Below, piece by piece: positions 1-6,283 of a stretch of 8,521 nucleotides of DNA. The position numbers and the translations under genes are program-made. The DNA lies in the NCBI GenBank assembly GCA_012727625.1, contig JAAYGP010000184.1, positions 1 through 8,521 of the forward strand, written 5' to 3'. The DNA is from Clostridiaceae bacterium (GTDB lineage Bacteria > Bacillota > Clostridia > DSM-8532). Under the pieces are notes generated by a model that did no database searches, was not told the DNA's origin, and saw nothing but the letters and a program-made list of their open reading frames with translations. Position 1 is the first letter of the stretch. The number at the start of each line of letters is the position of its first letter.

Positions 1-73
1 CATGAATACTGCCGGGTTCTGTATAAACAACTGCCGGATATAACAAATCCCGTTCAAACATCGGCTCAAACAT
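1..73 (-). CDS. 5' end of an unrecognised gene, cut by the window edge
   Basis: An ATG at 73-71 is preceded by a strong ribosome binding site (GGAGGG at 84-79, five bases away) and opens a frame with no stop for 24 codons to the window edge. The product begins MFEPMFERDLLYPAVVYTEP. There is no signal peptide or obvious motif in this short stretch, so I cannot name the family. It starts 55 bases after the stop of the lytic transglycosylase on the same strand, with no terminator between, so it is probably the next gene of the polA-coaE-transglycosylase cluster. The call rests on the ribosome binding site, the open frame and the spacing. Confidence 0.6.
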   Translation of the reverse strand, partial: MFEPMFERDLLYPAVVYTEPGSIH

Positions 74-78
74 AAAAA

Positions 79-84
79 CCCTCC
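79..84 (-). promoter_or_regulatory. Ribosome binding site of the left-edge gene
   Basis: The minus strand reads GGAGGG, a near-perfect Shine-Dalgarno sequence, five bases before the ATG at 73. It is the main reason to accept the truncated left-edge frame as a gene. Confidence 0.65.
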
Positions 85-128
85 GATAATCAAATTATCC
101 CCATTTTTTGTCGCTACTTTAAAGTCTA

Positions 129-707
129 TCATGAATCCAAATCCGGGTAAAGTGTTTTATACACAAAGTATATTCTGTTAACCCTCACCAGATATTTTTC
201 TGTCTCCGGATATGGAAGAGATATTATCTCTTGCCCTTTCCATTTTATTTCACCGGATTCAACCCATTTTCTGATAGTCCCCTCACCCGCGTTGTACGCG
301 GCCAATGCCAGCTCACTGTTACCGTTGAAACGCTCCAGAAGATATGACATATACCAGCATCCAAACTGAATATTAATTTCCGGCTCTGTAAGTGATTGAA
401 TGCTGTATTTCTCAATATCAAGCTGATTCGCAATCCATTGACCGGTTTTTTCAGTTATCTGCATAAGACCGACAGCTCCCTTGCTCGAAACCACATCCGG
501 CCTGAAACCACTTTCCGCCCTAATAATTGAATATACCAGCGTAACTTTCAGATTGTTCTTCTGCGCGTATTTTTCCACGACATCAAAATGGGGCATCGGG
601 AACATAGCCCTGAGTATGGCAGGTGCCAAGGCAAACAAAACAATAAGAAAAAACAACAAAAAAGCTACATAACAGAACCTTACCCTAAGACATGCTATAA
701 TTTTCAT
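129..707 (-). CDS. Membrane-anchored lytic transglycosylase (SLT domain, GH23-like)
   Basis: The 192-residue product should cleave the MurNAc-GlcNAc bond of peptidoglycan non-hydrolytically, leaving 1,6-anhydro-MurNAc ends. Residues about 12-32 form one hydrophobic segment after a basic N-terminus, which fits a signal anchor with the enzyme outside the cell. The catalytic domain fills about residues 41-186: the RAESGF motif carries the catalytic Glu65, GLMQ is at 80-83 and AYNAG at 137-141, with PYPETEKYLVRV at 166-177 near the end. These are the standard SLT-domain landmarks in the standard order. The length suits the minimal one-domain class common in Gram-positives. The start at 707 lies inside coaE (23-base overlap), and its AAAGG directly abuts the ATG, an unusually tight spacing. 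Translation may therefore be coupled to coaE. No better in-frame start precedes the membrane segment. The exact subfamily cannot be assigned from sequence alone. Confidence 0.92.
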   Translation of the reverse strand: MKIIACLRVRFCYVAFLLFFLIVLFALAPAILRAMFPMPHFDVVEKYAQKNNLKVTLVYSIIRAESGFRPDVVSSKGAVGLMQITEKTGQWIANQLDIEKYSIQSLTEPEINIQFGCWYMSYLLERFNGNSELALAAYNAGEGTIRKWVESGEIKWKGQEIISLPYPETEKYLVRVNRIYFVYKTLYPDLDS

Positions 708-1287
708 CCTTTAATATATCCCATACCTTTGCTTCCAATTCTTCAAATGAGCCATCATTATATATTACTTTATCAGCAATGGATTTATACTCTTCGTCGG
801 ACATCTGTGAGCGGATTCTCTGCTTTGCGTCAAAACATGAAACACCGTTTCTCTTAACTATCCGCTCAATTCTGACGGCTTCCGGAGCAATAACAACCCA
901 TACGGAATCCACAAGATCCAAAAATCCATGCTTGATCGGAACAATTGCTTCAATTACCACAAGCTTGCTGTTTTCCTTCATGAACTGTTCCAGTTTAAGT
1001 CTTATTTCTTCTGCTACAATACCGTGAGTAATCTGATTTAATACGCTGAGTCTGGATTTATCGGCAAAAACTATGTTTCCCAGCTTTTTCCGATCTATGT
1101 TTCTTTCCCTGTCGAGAATTTCATCCCCAAACTCAGATACTATCTTTTCATAAGCCGGCATTCCCCGCTTCACTATCTCCTTAGCCACATCGTCGGCGAT
1201 AACAAGCTTTGCGCCGATTCTCTCCAGGATACGGGCGACCGTGCTTTTGCCGGTTCCTATTCCACCTGTAACACCGATAGTCAGCAA
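685..1287 (-). CDS. coaE: Dephospho-CoA kinase (CoaE)
   Basis: The 200-residue product should phosphorylate the 3'-hydroxyl of dephospho-CoA with ATP, the last step of CoA synthesis, in the cytoplasm. The P-loop GGIGTGKST is at residues 8-16. Asp32 aligns with the second Asp of the family's DAD motif, the proposed catalytic base. The C-terminal half keeps the RI-SQM segment (158-162) and the AD-VI-N-GS segment (171-180). Two departures stand out: the first Asp of DAD is Ile30, and the usual PLLFE stretch reads IVPIK at 115-119. The start is a TTG: GGAAG lies nine to ten bases upstream, an in-frame TAA eight codons upstream rules out a longer protein, and the nearby upstream ATG (frame MEVLNC-stop) is out of frame. 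It follows polA by 84 bases and overlaps the transglycosylase by 23 bases, so the three are probably co-transcribed. The length is normal for the family. Confidence 0.93.
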   Translation of the reverse strand: MLTIGVTGGIGTGKSTVARILERIGAKLVIADDVAKEIVKRGMPAYEKIVSEFGDEILDRERNIDRKKLGNIVFADKSRLSVLNQITHGIVAEEIRLKLEQFMKENSKLVVIEAIVPIKHGFLDLVDSVWVVIAPEAVRIERIVKRNGVSCFDAKQRIRSQMSDEEYKSIADKVIYNDGSFEELEAKVWDILKDENYSMS

Positions 1288-1371
1288 TTTAACACTTCCA
1301 TTCCCTTAACTTTAATAAAGTTTTACCCTATGCTACAGATATTCCATAACATCAGATTTTTGACATAAGAC

Positions 1372-4062
1372 TTACTTTGCTTCATACCAGTTTTCACCAA
1401 CAGATATGTCAACCACAAGCGGAACTTTTAAAGATACAGCCTGCTCCATACAGGTTCTGACAAGTTCTTTAACTTTCTCCAGTTCATCCCGCACGGTTTC
1501 TATAACCAATTCGTCATGAACCTGCAATATAAGTCGGGATTTCAGGCCGGAATCCTTTAATGCCCTGTACACCTTAACCATAGCAATTTTTATAATATCA
1601 GCCGCAGAACCCTGTATCGGCGTATTCATAGCTATTCTTTTTCCGAAGGATCGCTGGTTGAAATTTTTCGACATAAGCTCAGGCAGCTGCCTCCTCCTGT
1701 GGAAGATGGTCTCAACATAACCTTGCTTTAGGCCCTTATCAACAATCTGGTCCATGTACTCCTTTACCTTTGGATATTTGGCAAAATAACTGTCTATATA
1801 CCTTTTTGCTTCCCTGCGGGTAATACCAAGATCCCTGGATAACCCATAATCACTGATGCCATAGATAATGCCAAAATTTACAGCTTTAGCCCTGCGCCTC
1901 AGTTCAGGCGTCACCCTGCCGGGATCAACTTCAAACACCAATGATGCTGTTGATGTGTGAATATCCTCGCCTTTGGCAAAGGCTTTAATCAGGGATTCAT
2001 CACCGGTGATATGCGCCAGTACCCGAAGCTCAATCTGTGAATAATCCGCATCCACAAACAAAGCGTCTTTTGTTGACGGGATAAAGGCTTTTCGAATCTC
2101 ACGACCCATTTCAAGCCGAATCGGTATGTTTTGGAGATTCGGTTCCGTACTGCTTATGCGGCCGGTGGCTGTTACAGTCTGGTTAAAGCTTGAGTGTATT
2201 TTTCCGGTTGTGGGATTAATCACTTTTTCAAGTCTTTCCGCGTAGGTTGATTTCAGCTTTACCATTTGCCTGTATTCTATAATATATGGGATCAGTTCAT
2301 GCCTGTGATAAAGCTCTTCAAGCACCTCCGAATCTGTGGAATATCCTGTTTTTGTCTTTTTTACAACCGGGAGTTTTAATTTATCAAACAATATAACGCC
2401 AAGCTGTTTTGGGGAATTTATGTTAAATTCTTCTCCCGCAAGAATGTATATGGTTTTTTCCAGCGCATCAATCCTATGCGTTAAAATTTTATTAAACTCC
2501 TCAAGCTTATTGGCATCAACCATGAAACCGTTGTATTCCATACTCGCCAGGACAATAACCAAAGGCAGCTCTATTTCATGGAAGAGCATCGTCTGATTGT
2601 TATCCGCTATAACCTTTTCCTGGAGCCTGTACAGGTCATAAACCGCCTTAACGCTTTGGCAGGCGCATGAAACCAGCTTTTCTCCCTTAAGAGCGGAAAA
2701 TGTTCTGAAATCCTTTCCTTTCCCCTGAAGTTCCTCAATTGATGGAACTGAACGGTTTAAGTATTTATATGAAAGATTGGAAACAGGATAGCTGTTTCTT
2801 AAAGGATCTATCAGATATTCCGCAATCATGGTGTCAAAACCAAGACCTTTAAGTTCAATCCCATGTTTAAACAGCCATGTGGTAAACTCTTTTATGTTAT
2901 GACCGATTTTTATGATCTCTTCGCTTTCCCACAGCTCTTTTAAATTTTCCGCGATCAGGTTTTCCGGTAAATCCGGGCCGGTTTCAAAGTAGAATACGGA
3001 TTCAGAATTGCACACAGCCAGGCCCGACAAACTTAAACTGTATGAATCAACCCTGTCAATCAGTTGAAAAATTCCTATGGTTTTGTCTTTCTTAAGTTCC
3101 GTAATATGTTTTTTTATATCATTAACCTTATCAATCTCTATGATTTTAAGCTCCTTAAGGGCATTCTCCTGCTCTTTTCCAGCCAAAAGACCCATTTTGG
3201 CAATAAGGCTGTCAAATTCAAGCTTTCTGAATACTTTCAGCAATTCATCCTTATTGATACCAGTCCGCTTAAGCTCCTCTATATTACCACAGCAGTCCAT
3301 ATCCCTGCGTATTGTTCCCAGAGTACGGCTCAGAAATGCCTGTTCCCTGTATTCAATTAGTGATGCCTTAAGCTTTGGTTTTGTAATTTTTTCTATATTT
3401 TCATAAACCCCATCAAGGGTTTTGTAGGCTGTGATAAGGCTAATGGCAGTTTTTTCACCAACCCCCGGAACACCGGGTATATTGTCGGACGAATCTCCCA
3501 TTAATCCTTTTACATCAATAAGCTGAGACGGTGAAAGCCCATATTGTTCATAAATGGCTTCTTTGTCTAACCGTTTCGTTTCAGTTCTTCCTGCCCTGGA
3601 GGAGAGCAGTATGACGGTTGTGTTGTCGCTTATCAGCTGAAATGAATCCCTGTCTCCGGTGAGAATAACAACATCAATATTTTGGTTTTCAGCCAGCAGT
3701 GAAAGACTTCCTATAATGTCATCCGCCTCAAAGCCCTCTTTCTCCAAAACCGGAACATTCATGGCCGCCAATACTTCCTTTATCAAAGGAAGCTGCAGGG
3801 CAAGTTCGTCAGGCATGGCTTTGCGTTTAGCCTTATACCCATCATACATATTGTGACGAAAGGTTTTTGCCTTCACATCAAATGCGACCGCGAGATATTC
3901 CGGAGCTTCCTCCTCAATATACTTATTCATAATGTTAATAAAAGCATAAACCGCATTGGTGTATAATCCGGTAGAGGTAGAGAGCATGGAGCCACCTGAA
4001 AGCCCGTAAAACCCACGGTTAAGAATACTGTTTCCATCAATCAGCATCAGCTTTGAACTCAT
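1372..4062 (-). CDS. polA: DNA polymerase I, proofreading-deficient type
   Basis: The 896-residue product is a full-length family A polymerase that removes RNA primers, joins Okazaki gaps and fills repair patches. The 5' nuclease domain is residues 1 to about 290, with metal ligands at Asp9, EADD (112-115), GDRD (136-139) and GDSSDN (189-194), then the helix-hairpin-helix GVPGVGEKT. The 3'-5' exonuclease-like domain (about 310-480) has lost its catalytic residues: the DxE motif reads FQL (332-334), the second-motif Asp is Phe393, and the Tyr and Asp of the last motif are replaced in the CACQSVKA segment. The polymerase domain keeps motif A (DADYSQIELR, 671-680), the O-helix (Arg722, Lys726, Phe730, Tyr734) and motif C (QVHDE, 847-851). 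AAGGAG lies eight bases before the ATG. Loss of proofreading is usual in Bacillota Pol I. coaE follows 84 bases downstream. A possible promoter lies about 160 bases upstream. Confidence 0.98.
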   Translation of the reverse strand: MSSKLMLIDGNSILNRGFYGLSGGSMLSTSTGLYTNAVYAFINIMNKYIEEEAPEYLAVAFDVKAKTFRHNMYDGYKAKRKAMPDELALQLPLIKEVLAAMNVPVLEKEGFEADDIIGSLSLLAENQNIDVVILTGDRDSFQLISDNTTVILLSSRAGRTETKRLDKEAIYEQYGLSPSQLIDVKGLMGDSSDNIPGVPGVGEKTAISLITAYKTLDGVYENIEKITKPKLKASLIEYREQAFLSRTLGTIRRDMDCCGNIEELKRTGINKDELLKVFRKLEFDSLIAKMGLLAGKEQENALKELKIIEIDKVNDIKKHITELKKDKTIGIFQLIDRVDSYSLSLSGLAVCNSESVFYFETGPDLPENLIAENLKELWESEEIIKIGHNIKEFTTWLFKHGIELKGLGFDTMIAEYLIDPLRNSYPVSNLSYKYLNRSVPSIEELQGKGKDFRTFSALKGEKLVSCACQSVKAVYDLYRLQEKVIADNNQTMLFHEIELPLVIVLASMEYNGFMVDANKLEEFNKILTHRIDALEKTIYILAGEEFNINSPKQLGVILFDKLKLPVVKKTKTGYSTDSEVLEELYHRHELIPYIIEYRQMVKLKSTYAERLEKVINPTTGKIHSSFNQTVTATGRISSTEPNLQNIPIRLEMGREIRKAFIPSTKDALFVDADYSQIELRVLAHITGDESLIKAFAKGEDIHTSTASLVFEVDPGRVTPELRRRAKAVNFGIIYGISDYGLSRDLGITRREAKRYIDSYFAKYPKVKEYMDQIVDKGLKQGYVETIFHRRRQLPELMSKNFNQRSFGKRIAMNTPIQGSAADIIKIAMVKVYRALKDSGLKSRLILQVHDELVIETVRDELEKVKELVRTCMEQAVSLKVPLVVDISVGENWYEAK

Positions 4063-4088
4063 ATGTCAATCTCCTTACAGGTTAAGCT

Positions 4089-4124
4089 GCCGGTAAAAAA
4101 GCTCCGGACAAAAACGGCACCGGC
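4089..4124 (-). other. Possible hairpin in the polA leader
   Basis: GCCGGT at 4089-4094 and ACCGGC at 4119-4124 are perfect 6-bp inverted arms around a 24-base loop, located 27 bases upstream of the polA start. The loop also contains CCGG and CGGCA segments that offer competing pairings. Whether this has any role in polA expression is unknown; a stem of this size can arise by chance. Confidence 0.25.
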
Positions 4125-4169
4125 GAATTATGTTAAGTTTATCCCTTAAAAAATTGTGATAGTGATTGG

Positions 4170-4190
4170 CACTTCGCCGCCGGGGAAGTG
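4170..4190. repeat. Short GC-rich dyad in the polA upstream region
   Basis: CACTTC at 4170-4175 pairs with GAAGTG at 4185-4190. After one mismatch two more C-G pairs close a three-base loop. No T-run follows on either strand, so it is not a terminator. It lies between the candidate polA promoter and the gene, so in the transcript it would form a small leader hairpin, or the DNA could be a protein-binding site. Confidence 0.35.
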
Positions 4191-4223
4191 TAGTTGCAAT
4201 AAATCAAACACTATTCCTTAAAT

Positions 4224-4252
4224 ATCATACACTATTTTCCCTGCAGATGGAA
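4224..4252 (-). promoter_or_regulatory. Candidate SigA promoter for polA
   Basis: The minus strand shows TTCCAT (4252-4247), a 17-base spacer and TATGAT (4229-4224). The -10 box is good (5/6) and the -35 box moderate (4/6). Transcription would begin near 4217, giving a leader of about 155 bases before polA. The site lies just downstream of the terminator that ends the sigma operon, where a new promoter is expected. No transcript evidence is available. Confidence 0.4.
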
Positions 4253-4280
4253 GTTTCTATTTATTTTCATTGCAAATTTA

Positions 4281-4323
4281 AAAACCGCCGTAAAGAGTTT
4301 TTCAAATCACTCTTTACGGCGGT
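4281..4323 (-). terminator. Intrinsic terminator of the sigma/anti-sigma operon
   Basis: ACCGCCGTAAAGAGT (4284-4298) and its exact reverse complement (4309-4323) form a perfect 15-bp stem around a 10-base loop. Read on the minus strand, the GC-rich base of the stem runs into TTTTT then AAATTTG. It begins 38 bases after the stop codon of the anti-sigma gene and precedes the polA promoter candidate. This is a textbook factor-independent terminator and separates the two minus-strand units. Confidence 0.9.
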
Positions 4324-4361
4324 GTCTCCTGTCCGGAACAGCCCCTGTCTCCTGCATACCT

Positions 4362-5270
4362 TTAATATTCAGGGTTGTTACTCAGGATAATTCTTATCTG
4401 TTCCCTTTTGCCCGCAGCAGGAACGGATTTAACTTCCATATCGGGAAATATGATCTTAAGTTCATTTAAAAACATATGCCATGTTTCATCGTTATGATAG
4501 TATAACTCCATTTCTATGGATCCTTCCCGGGTACCTCCGTATTCAACCATCAGATTTTGTAAGCTGTTTTTATTTTCATCATTATTTTCACCCAGTTTTT
4601 CCTCAATAATCATAATTGTTTTAATAGCTTCGGGCACATCTTCAGTTTCAATTTTAACCTGCGTATCATGGCCTTCAATTTTTTGAAAGCCTATGTCAGC
4701 TTTCTCGCTAAACAGGGCAAAGATACCTTCAGACTCCGGAACAACCACCGTTTCTTCGGATTGATCATCCATGACCTGTGTTCCGGCTATGGTTACACTC
4801 GGACTTGTGGTAACGCTTCCCGCAGTATCTCCATTTCGTGAAGACATAGCAAGGGTTGTGTTCATATTCTCAGCCTGCTCCGCAATCCTCAGGCTACCTT
4901 CGGGCATTGAATCCGAACTTTTCCTTGTAGCTTTTCCCATTCCTGACCGGATAAATAAACCAAGGGTTACTATAATGATAAAACCGGCAGCTATTTGTGT
5001 TATAAGACGAAAATCAAATGCTTTTCTTTTCCTGACCTGAATATCCTCTTTCGCTTTTTCAAGACGTTTATGCAGGGAGGTTTCAAAATTTTCAGGTAAT
5101 TCTTCCGTCAGATCCTTGCAGACGGATACAATGGCCTTTACAAGCTCCAATTCTTTGGAGCATGCGCTGCATTCTTTCAAGTGTATATCCAGTTTTTTCT
5201 TTTCTTCTTCCGGCAACTCTCCGTCCACGTAAGCTGATAAATTCTCCAGGCATTGTTCACACTTAATCAT
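4362..5270 (-). CDS. Transmembrane zinc-binding anti-sigma factor (zf-HC2/ZAS type)
   Basis: The 302-residue product probably binds and silences the ECF sigma factor encoded immediately upstream. The N-terminal cytoplasmic domain (1 to about 75) carries the zinc signature His30-x3-Cys34-x2-Cys37, with Cys4 and Cys7 also close to the N-terminus. A single hydrophobic segment at about 88-107 would cross the membrane. Residues about 112-185 are Ser/Thr/Glu-rich and look like a flexible linker. The last part, about 200-300, alternates beta-like and helical stretches (VKIETEDVPEAIKTI, then IEMELYYHN, then MEVKSV) and is likely a folded extracellular sensor domain; I do not recognise its family firmly. 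The ATG overlaps the sigma stop as ATGA, so translation is coupled, and the sigma gene's terminal G8 tract serves as its ribosome binding site. Release of the sigma factor probably involves proteolysis or redox change at the zinc site, but the sequence does not show which. Confidence 0.88.
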   Translation of the reverse strand: MIKCEQCLENLSAYVDGELPEEEKKKLDIHLKECSACSKELELVKAIVSVCKDLTEELPENFETSLHKRLEKAKEDIQVRKRKAFDFRLITQIAAGFIIIVTLGLFIRSGMGKATRKSSDSMPEGSLRIAEQAENMNTTLAMSSRNGDTAGSVTTSPSVTIAGTQVMDDQSEETVVVPESEGIFALFSEKADIGFQKIEGHDTQVKIETEDVPEAIKTIMIIEEKLGENNDENKNSLQNLMVEYGGTREGSIEMELYYHNDETWHMFLNELKIIFPDMEVKSVPAAGKREQIRIILSNNPEY

Positions 5271-5881
5271 GAATCCCCCCCCTTTCTGTTTAATTTGACG
5301 ACATAATCCTGAAAAAGTTCCGATCTGCTGACTATAACTTTCCTTAAACTTTCCCTTGCCCTGTTAATCCTTGATTTTATTGTTCCCTCATTAACATTTA
5401 GAGTATTCGCAATATCCCTGTATGTCAAATCCAATAAATCCCTAAGAATTAAAACCTGACGATGCTCCGGCGGTAATTGATCCATAGCATCCCTTACAAG
5501 CTTCTTCAGCTGGTTTTTTTCAGAAACCTCATCCGGGCCGGGATCATTATCCGCAATTTGTATCGCCTGTTCATTCTCATATCCCGGCTGTTCTATGGAA
5601 AAGACCACTGCTTTATTTCTTTTTCTTAAAAAGTCGGTACACACATTCATGGTTATTCTGTAAAGCCATGTTGCGAAACTGGAAGCTCCCCTGAATTTCT
5701 TTATAGCAGTAAATGCGCGCACTAAAGCATCCTGGGAGAGCTCCTGTGCGTCTTCCGGATTTTTTGTCATTCTGAGGGCTATATTATAAACCTTTTTTTG
5801 ATGGGATTGAATCAGGGTTTCAAAAGCATTAATATCGCCAGCGGCAGATTTTTCCACCAGGATTTTTTCTCTTTCGTCCAT
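5267..5881 (-). CDS. ECF-family RNA polymerase sigma factor (SigW-like)
   Basis: The 204-residue product should direct RNA polymerase to a small set of promoters, probably for an envelope or stress response. Region 2 is about residues 20-89 (DALVRAFTAIKKFRG, then FATWLYRITMNVCTDFLRKR), the -10 recognition and core-binding part. Region 4 is about 135-182 (LPPEHRQVLILRD, LTYRDIANTLNVNEGTIKSR), the helix-turn-helix that reads the -35 box. Regions 1 and 3 are absent and the linker is acidic, as in ECF factors. The ATG follows AAAGGGGGG by six bases. The gene ends with a run of eight G (5275-5282) and overlaps the anti-sigma gene by four bases. A TGAAAT-N16-TGTA element upstream suggests autoregulation. 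The subgroup resembles SigW-like factors, but no paralogue name can be assigned safely. Confidence 0.93.
   Translation of the reverse strand: MDEREKILVEKSAAGDINAFETLIQSHQKKVYNIALRMTKNPEDAQELSQDALVRAFTAIKKFRGASSFATWLYRITMNVCTDFLRKRNKAVVFSIEQPGYENEQAIQIADNDPGPDEVSEKNQLKKLVRDAMDQLPPEHRQVLILRDLLDLTYRDIANTLNVNEGTIKSRINRARESLRKVIVSRSELFQDYVVKLNRKGGDS
5275..5284 (-). promoter_or_regulatory. G8 tract: ribosome binding site of the anti-sigma gene
   Basis: The minus strand reads AAGGGGGGGG then ATTC before the anti-sigma ATG at 5270. It supplies the Shine-Dalgarno sequence for the anti-sigma gene while encoding Lys200-Gly-Gly and the first base of the Asp203 codon of the sigma factor. Its homopolymer nature makes it a possible slippage site (see findings). 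Confidence 0.7.
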
Positions 5882-5887
5882 TTTTAA

Positions 5888-5896
5888 CCCCCCTTT
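5888..5896 (-). promoter_or_regulatory. Ribosome binding site of the sigma factor gene
   Basis: AAAGGGGGG ends six bases before the ATG at 5881. It is a strong, G-rich Shine-Dalgarno sequence and fixes the sigma start codon. Confidence 0.75.
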
Positions 5897-5946
5897 GAAG
5901 TTTTATCCCATATCCTTTTTATTATTTTCTGTACAAGTTGCTTTAC

Positions 5947-6016
5947 ATCTTTCCTGTTTTAAACCATACACTAATCATGCTATCATATTTCAGACATAAG
6001 CCGCAACAGGAAAGAT
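5947..6016. repeat. 12-bp perfect inverted repeat bracketing the sigma promoter
   Basis: ATCTTTCCTGTT (5947-5958) is the exact reverse complement of AACAGGAAAGAT (6005-6016), with 46 bases between. The candidate ECF promoter lies wholly inside. One arm falls near the predicted transcription start and the other about 20 bases upstream of the -35 box. The arrangement suits a paired operator or DNA-looping site; an RNA hairpin is less likely because only one arm would be transcribed from this promoter. Confidence 0.6.
5967..5992 (-). promoter_or_regulatory. Candidate autoregulatory ECF promoter of the sigma operon
   Basis: The minus strand reads TGAAAT (5992-5987), exactly 16 bases, then TGTA (5970-5967). 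The Bacillus SigW-type consensus is TGAAAC-N16-CGTA, so nine of ten positions that matter here nearly fit (5/6 and 3/4). Transcription would start near 5960, about 80 bases before the sigma ATG. Autoregulation is the norm for ECF operons, which strengthens the call. Confidence 0.55.
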
Positions 6017-6075
6017 AGCCCCTCCTTGTTGATACATTGCCATGGTTACATTTCACACTCTGATTCAGATCAGGT

Positions 6076-6283
6076 CAGATATTGTGCAATAGCAAAAACA
6101 AGAGCTTCATTTGCAGGAGCCGGTAAGTTAAAGCTCAGGCAATCCGAAACCCGCAAAAATGCATATGGAAATAATAATGTGTGCTGCATTTTTGCTCAAC
6201 CAGTCGGCTTGCTATTACCCGCTTTTCTTTATACATCTCTAAGCTTCATTCCGCTAAAGTTTCCTGCTATTGCGCAATATCTG
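6076..6283. repeat. 208-bp segment with 19-bp inverted ends, MITE-like or structured RNA
   Basis: CAGATATTGTGCAATAGCA (6076-6094) and TGCTATTGCGCAATATCTG (6265-6283) are inverted copies matching at 18 of 19 positions. The interior adds nested complementary arms: 6094-6105 with 6221-6232 (about 10 of 12, with wobble), GAGCCGG 6117-6123 with TCGGCTT 6204-6210, and a perfect 11-bp pair 6153-6163 with 6185-6195. The whole can therefore fold into one long imperfect hairpin. The only long frame through it (TTG at 6026 to 6286) lacks a ribosome binding site and is rejected. The element could be a miniature inverted-repeat element, a structured RNA or a double operator. No target-site duplication is evident and there is only one copy in the window. 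Confidence 0.5.

Noticed and set aside
1308..1322. AT-only palindrome AACTTTAATAAAGTT between polA and coaE
   Set aside because: The stem has a one-base centre, almost no GC and no T-run after it on the minus strand, so it is not a terminator. Chance is the simplest explanation.
4166..4390. A 74-codon plus-strand frame in the polA upstream region
   Set aside because: It runs through the terminator hairpin and into the end of the anti-sigma gene on the other strand, and it has no ribosome binding site or family signature.
6153..6195. 11-bp inverted repeat GCAAAAATGCA as a stand-alone terminator
   Set aside because: No T-run follows on either strand and no gene ends nearby. It is better treated as the inner stem of the 208-bp element.
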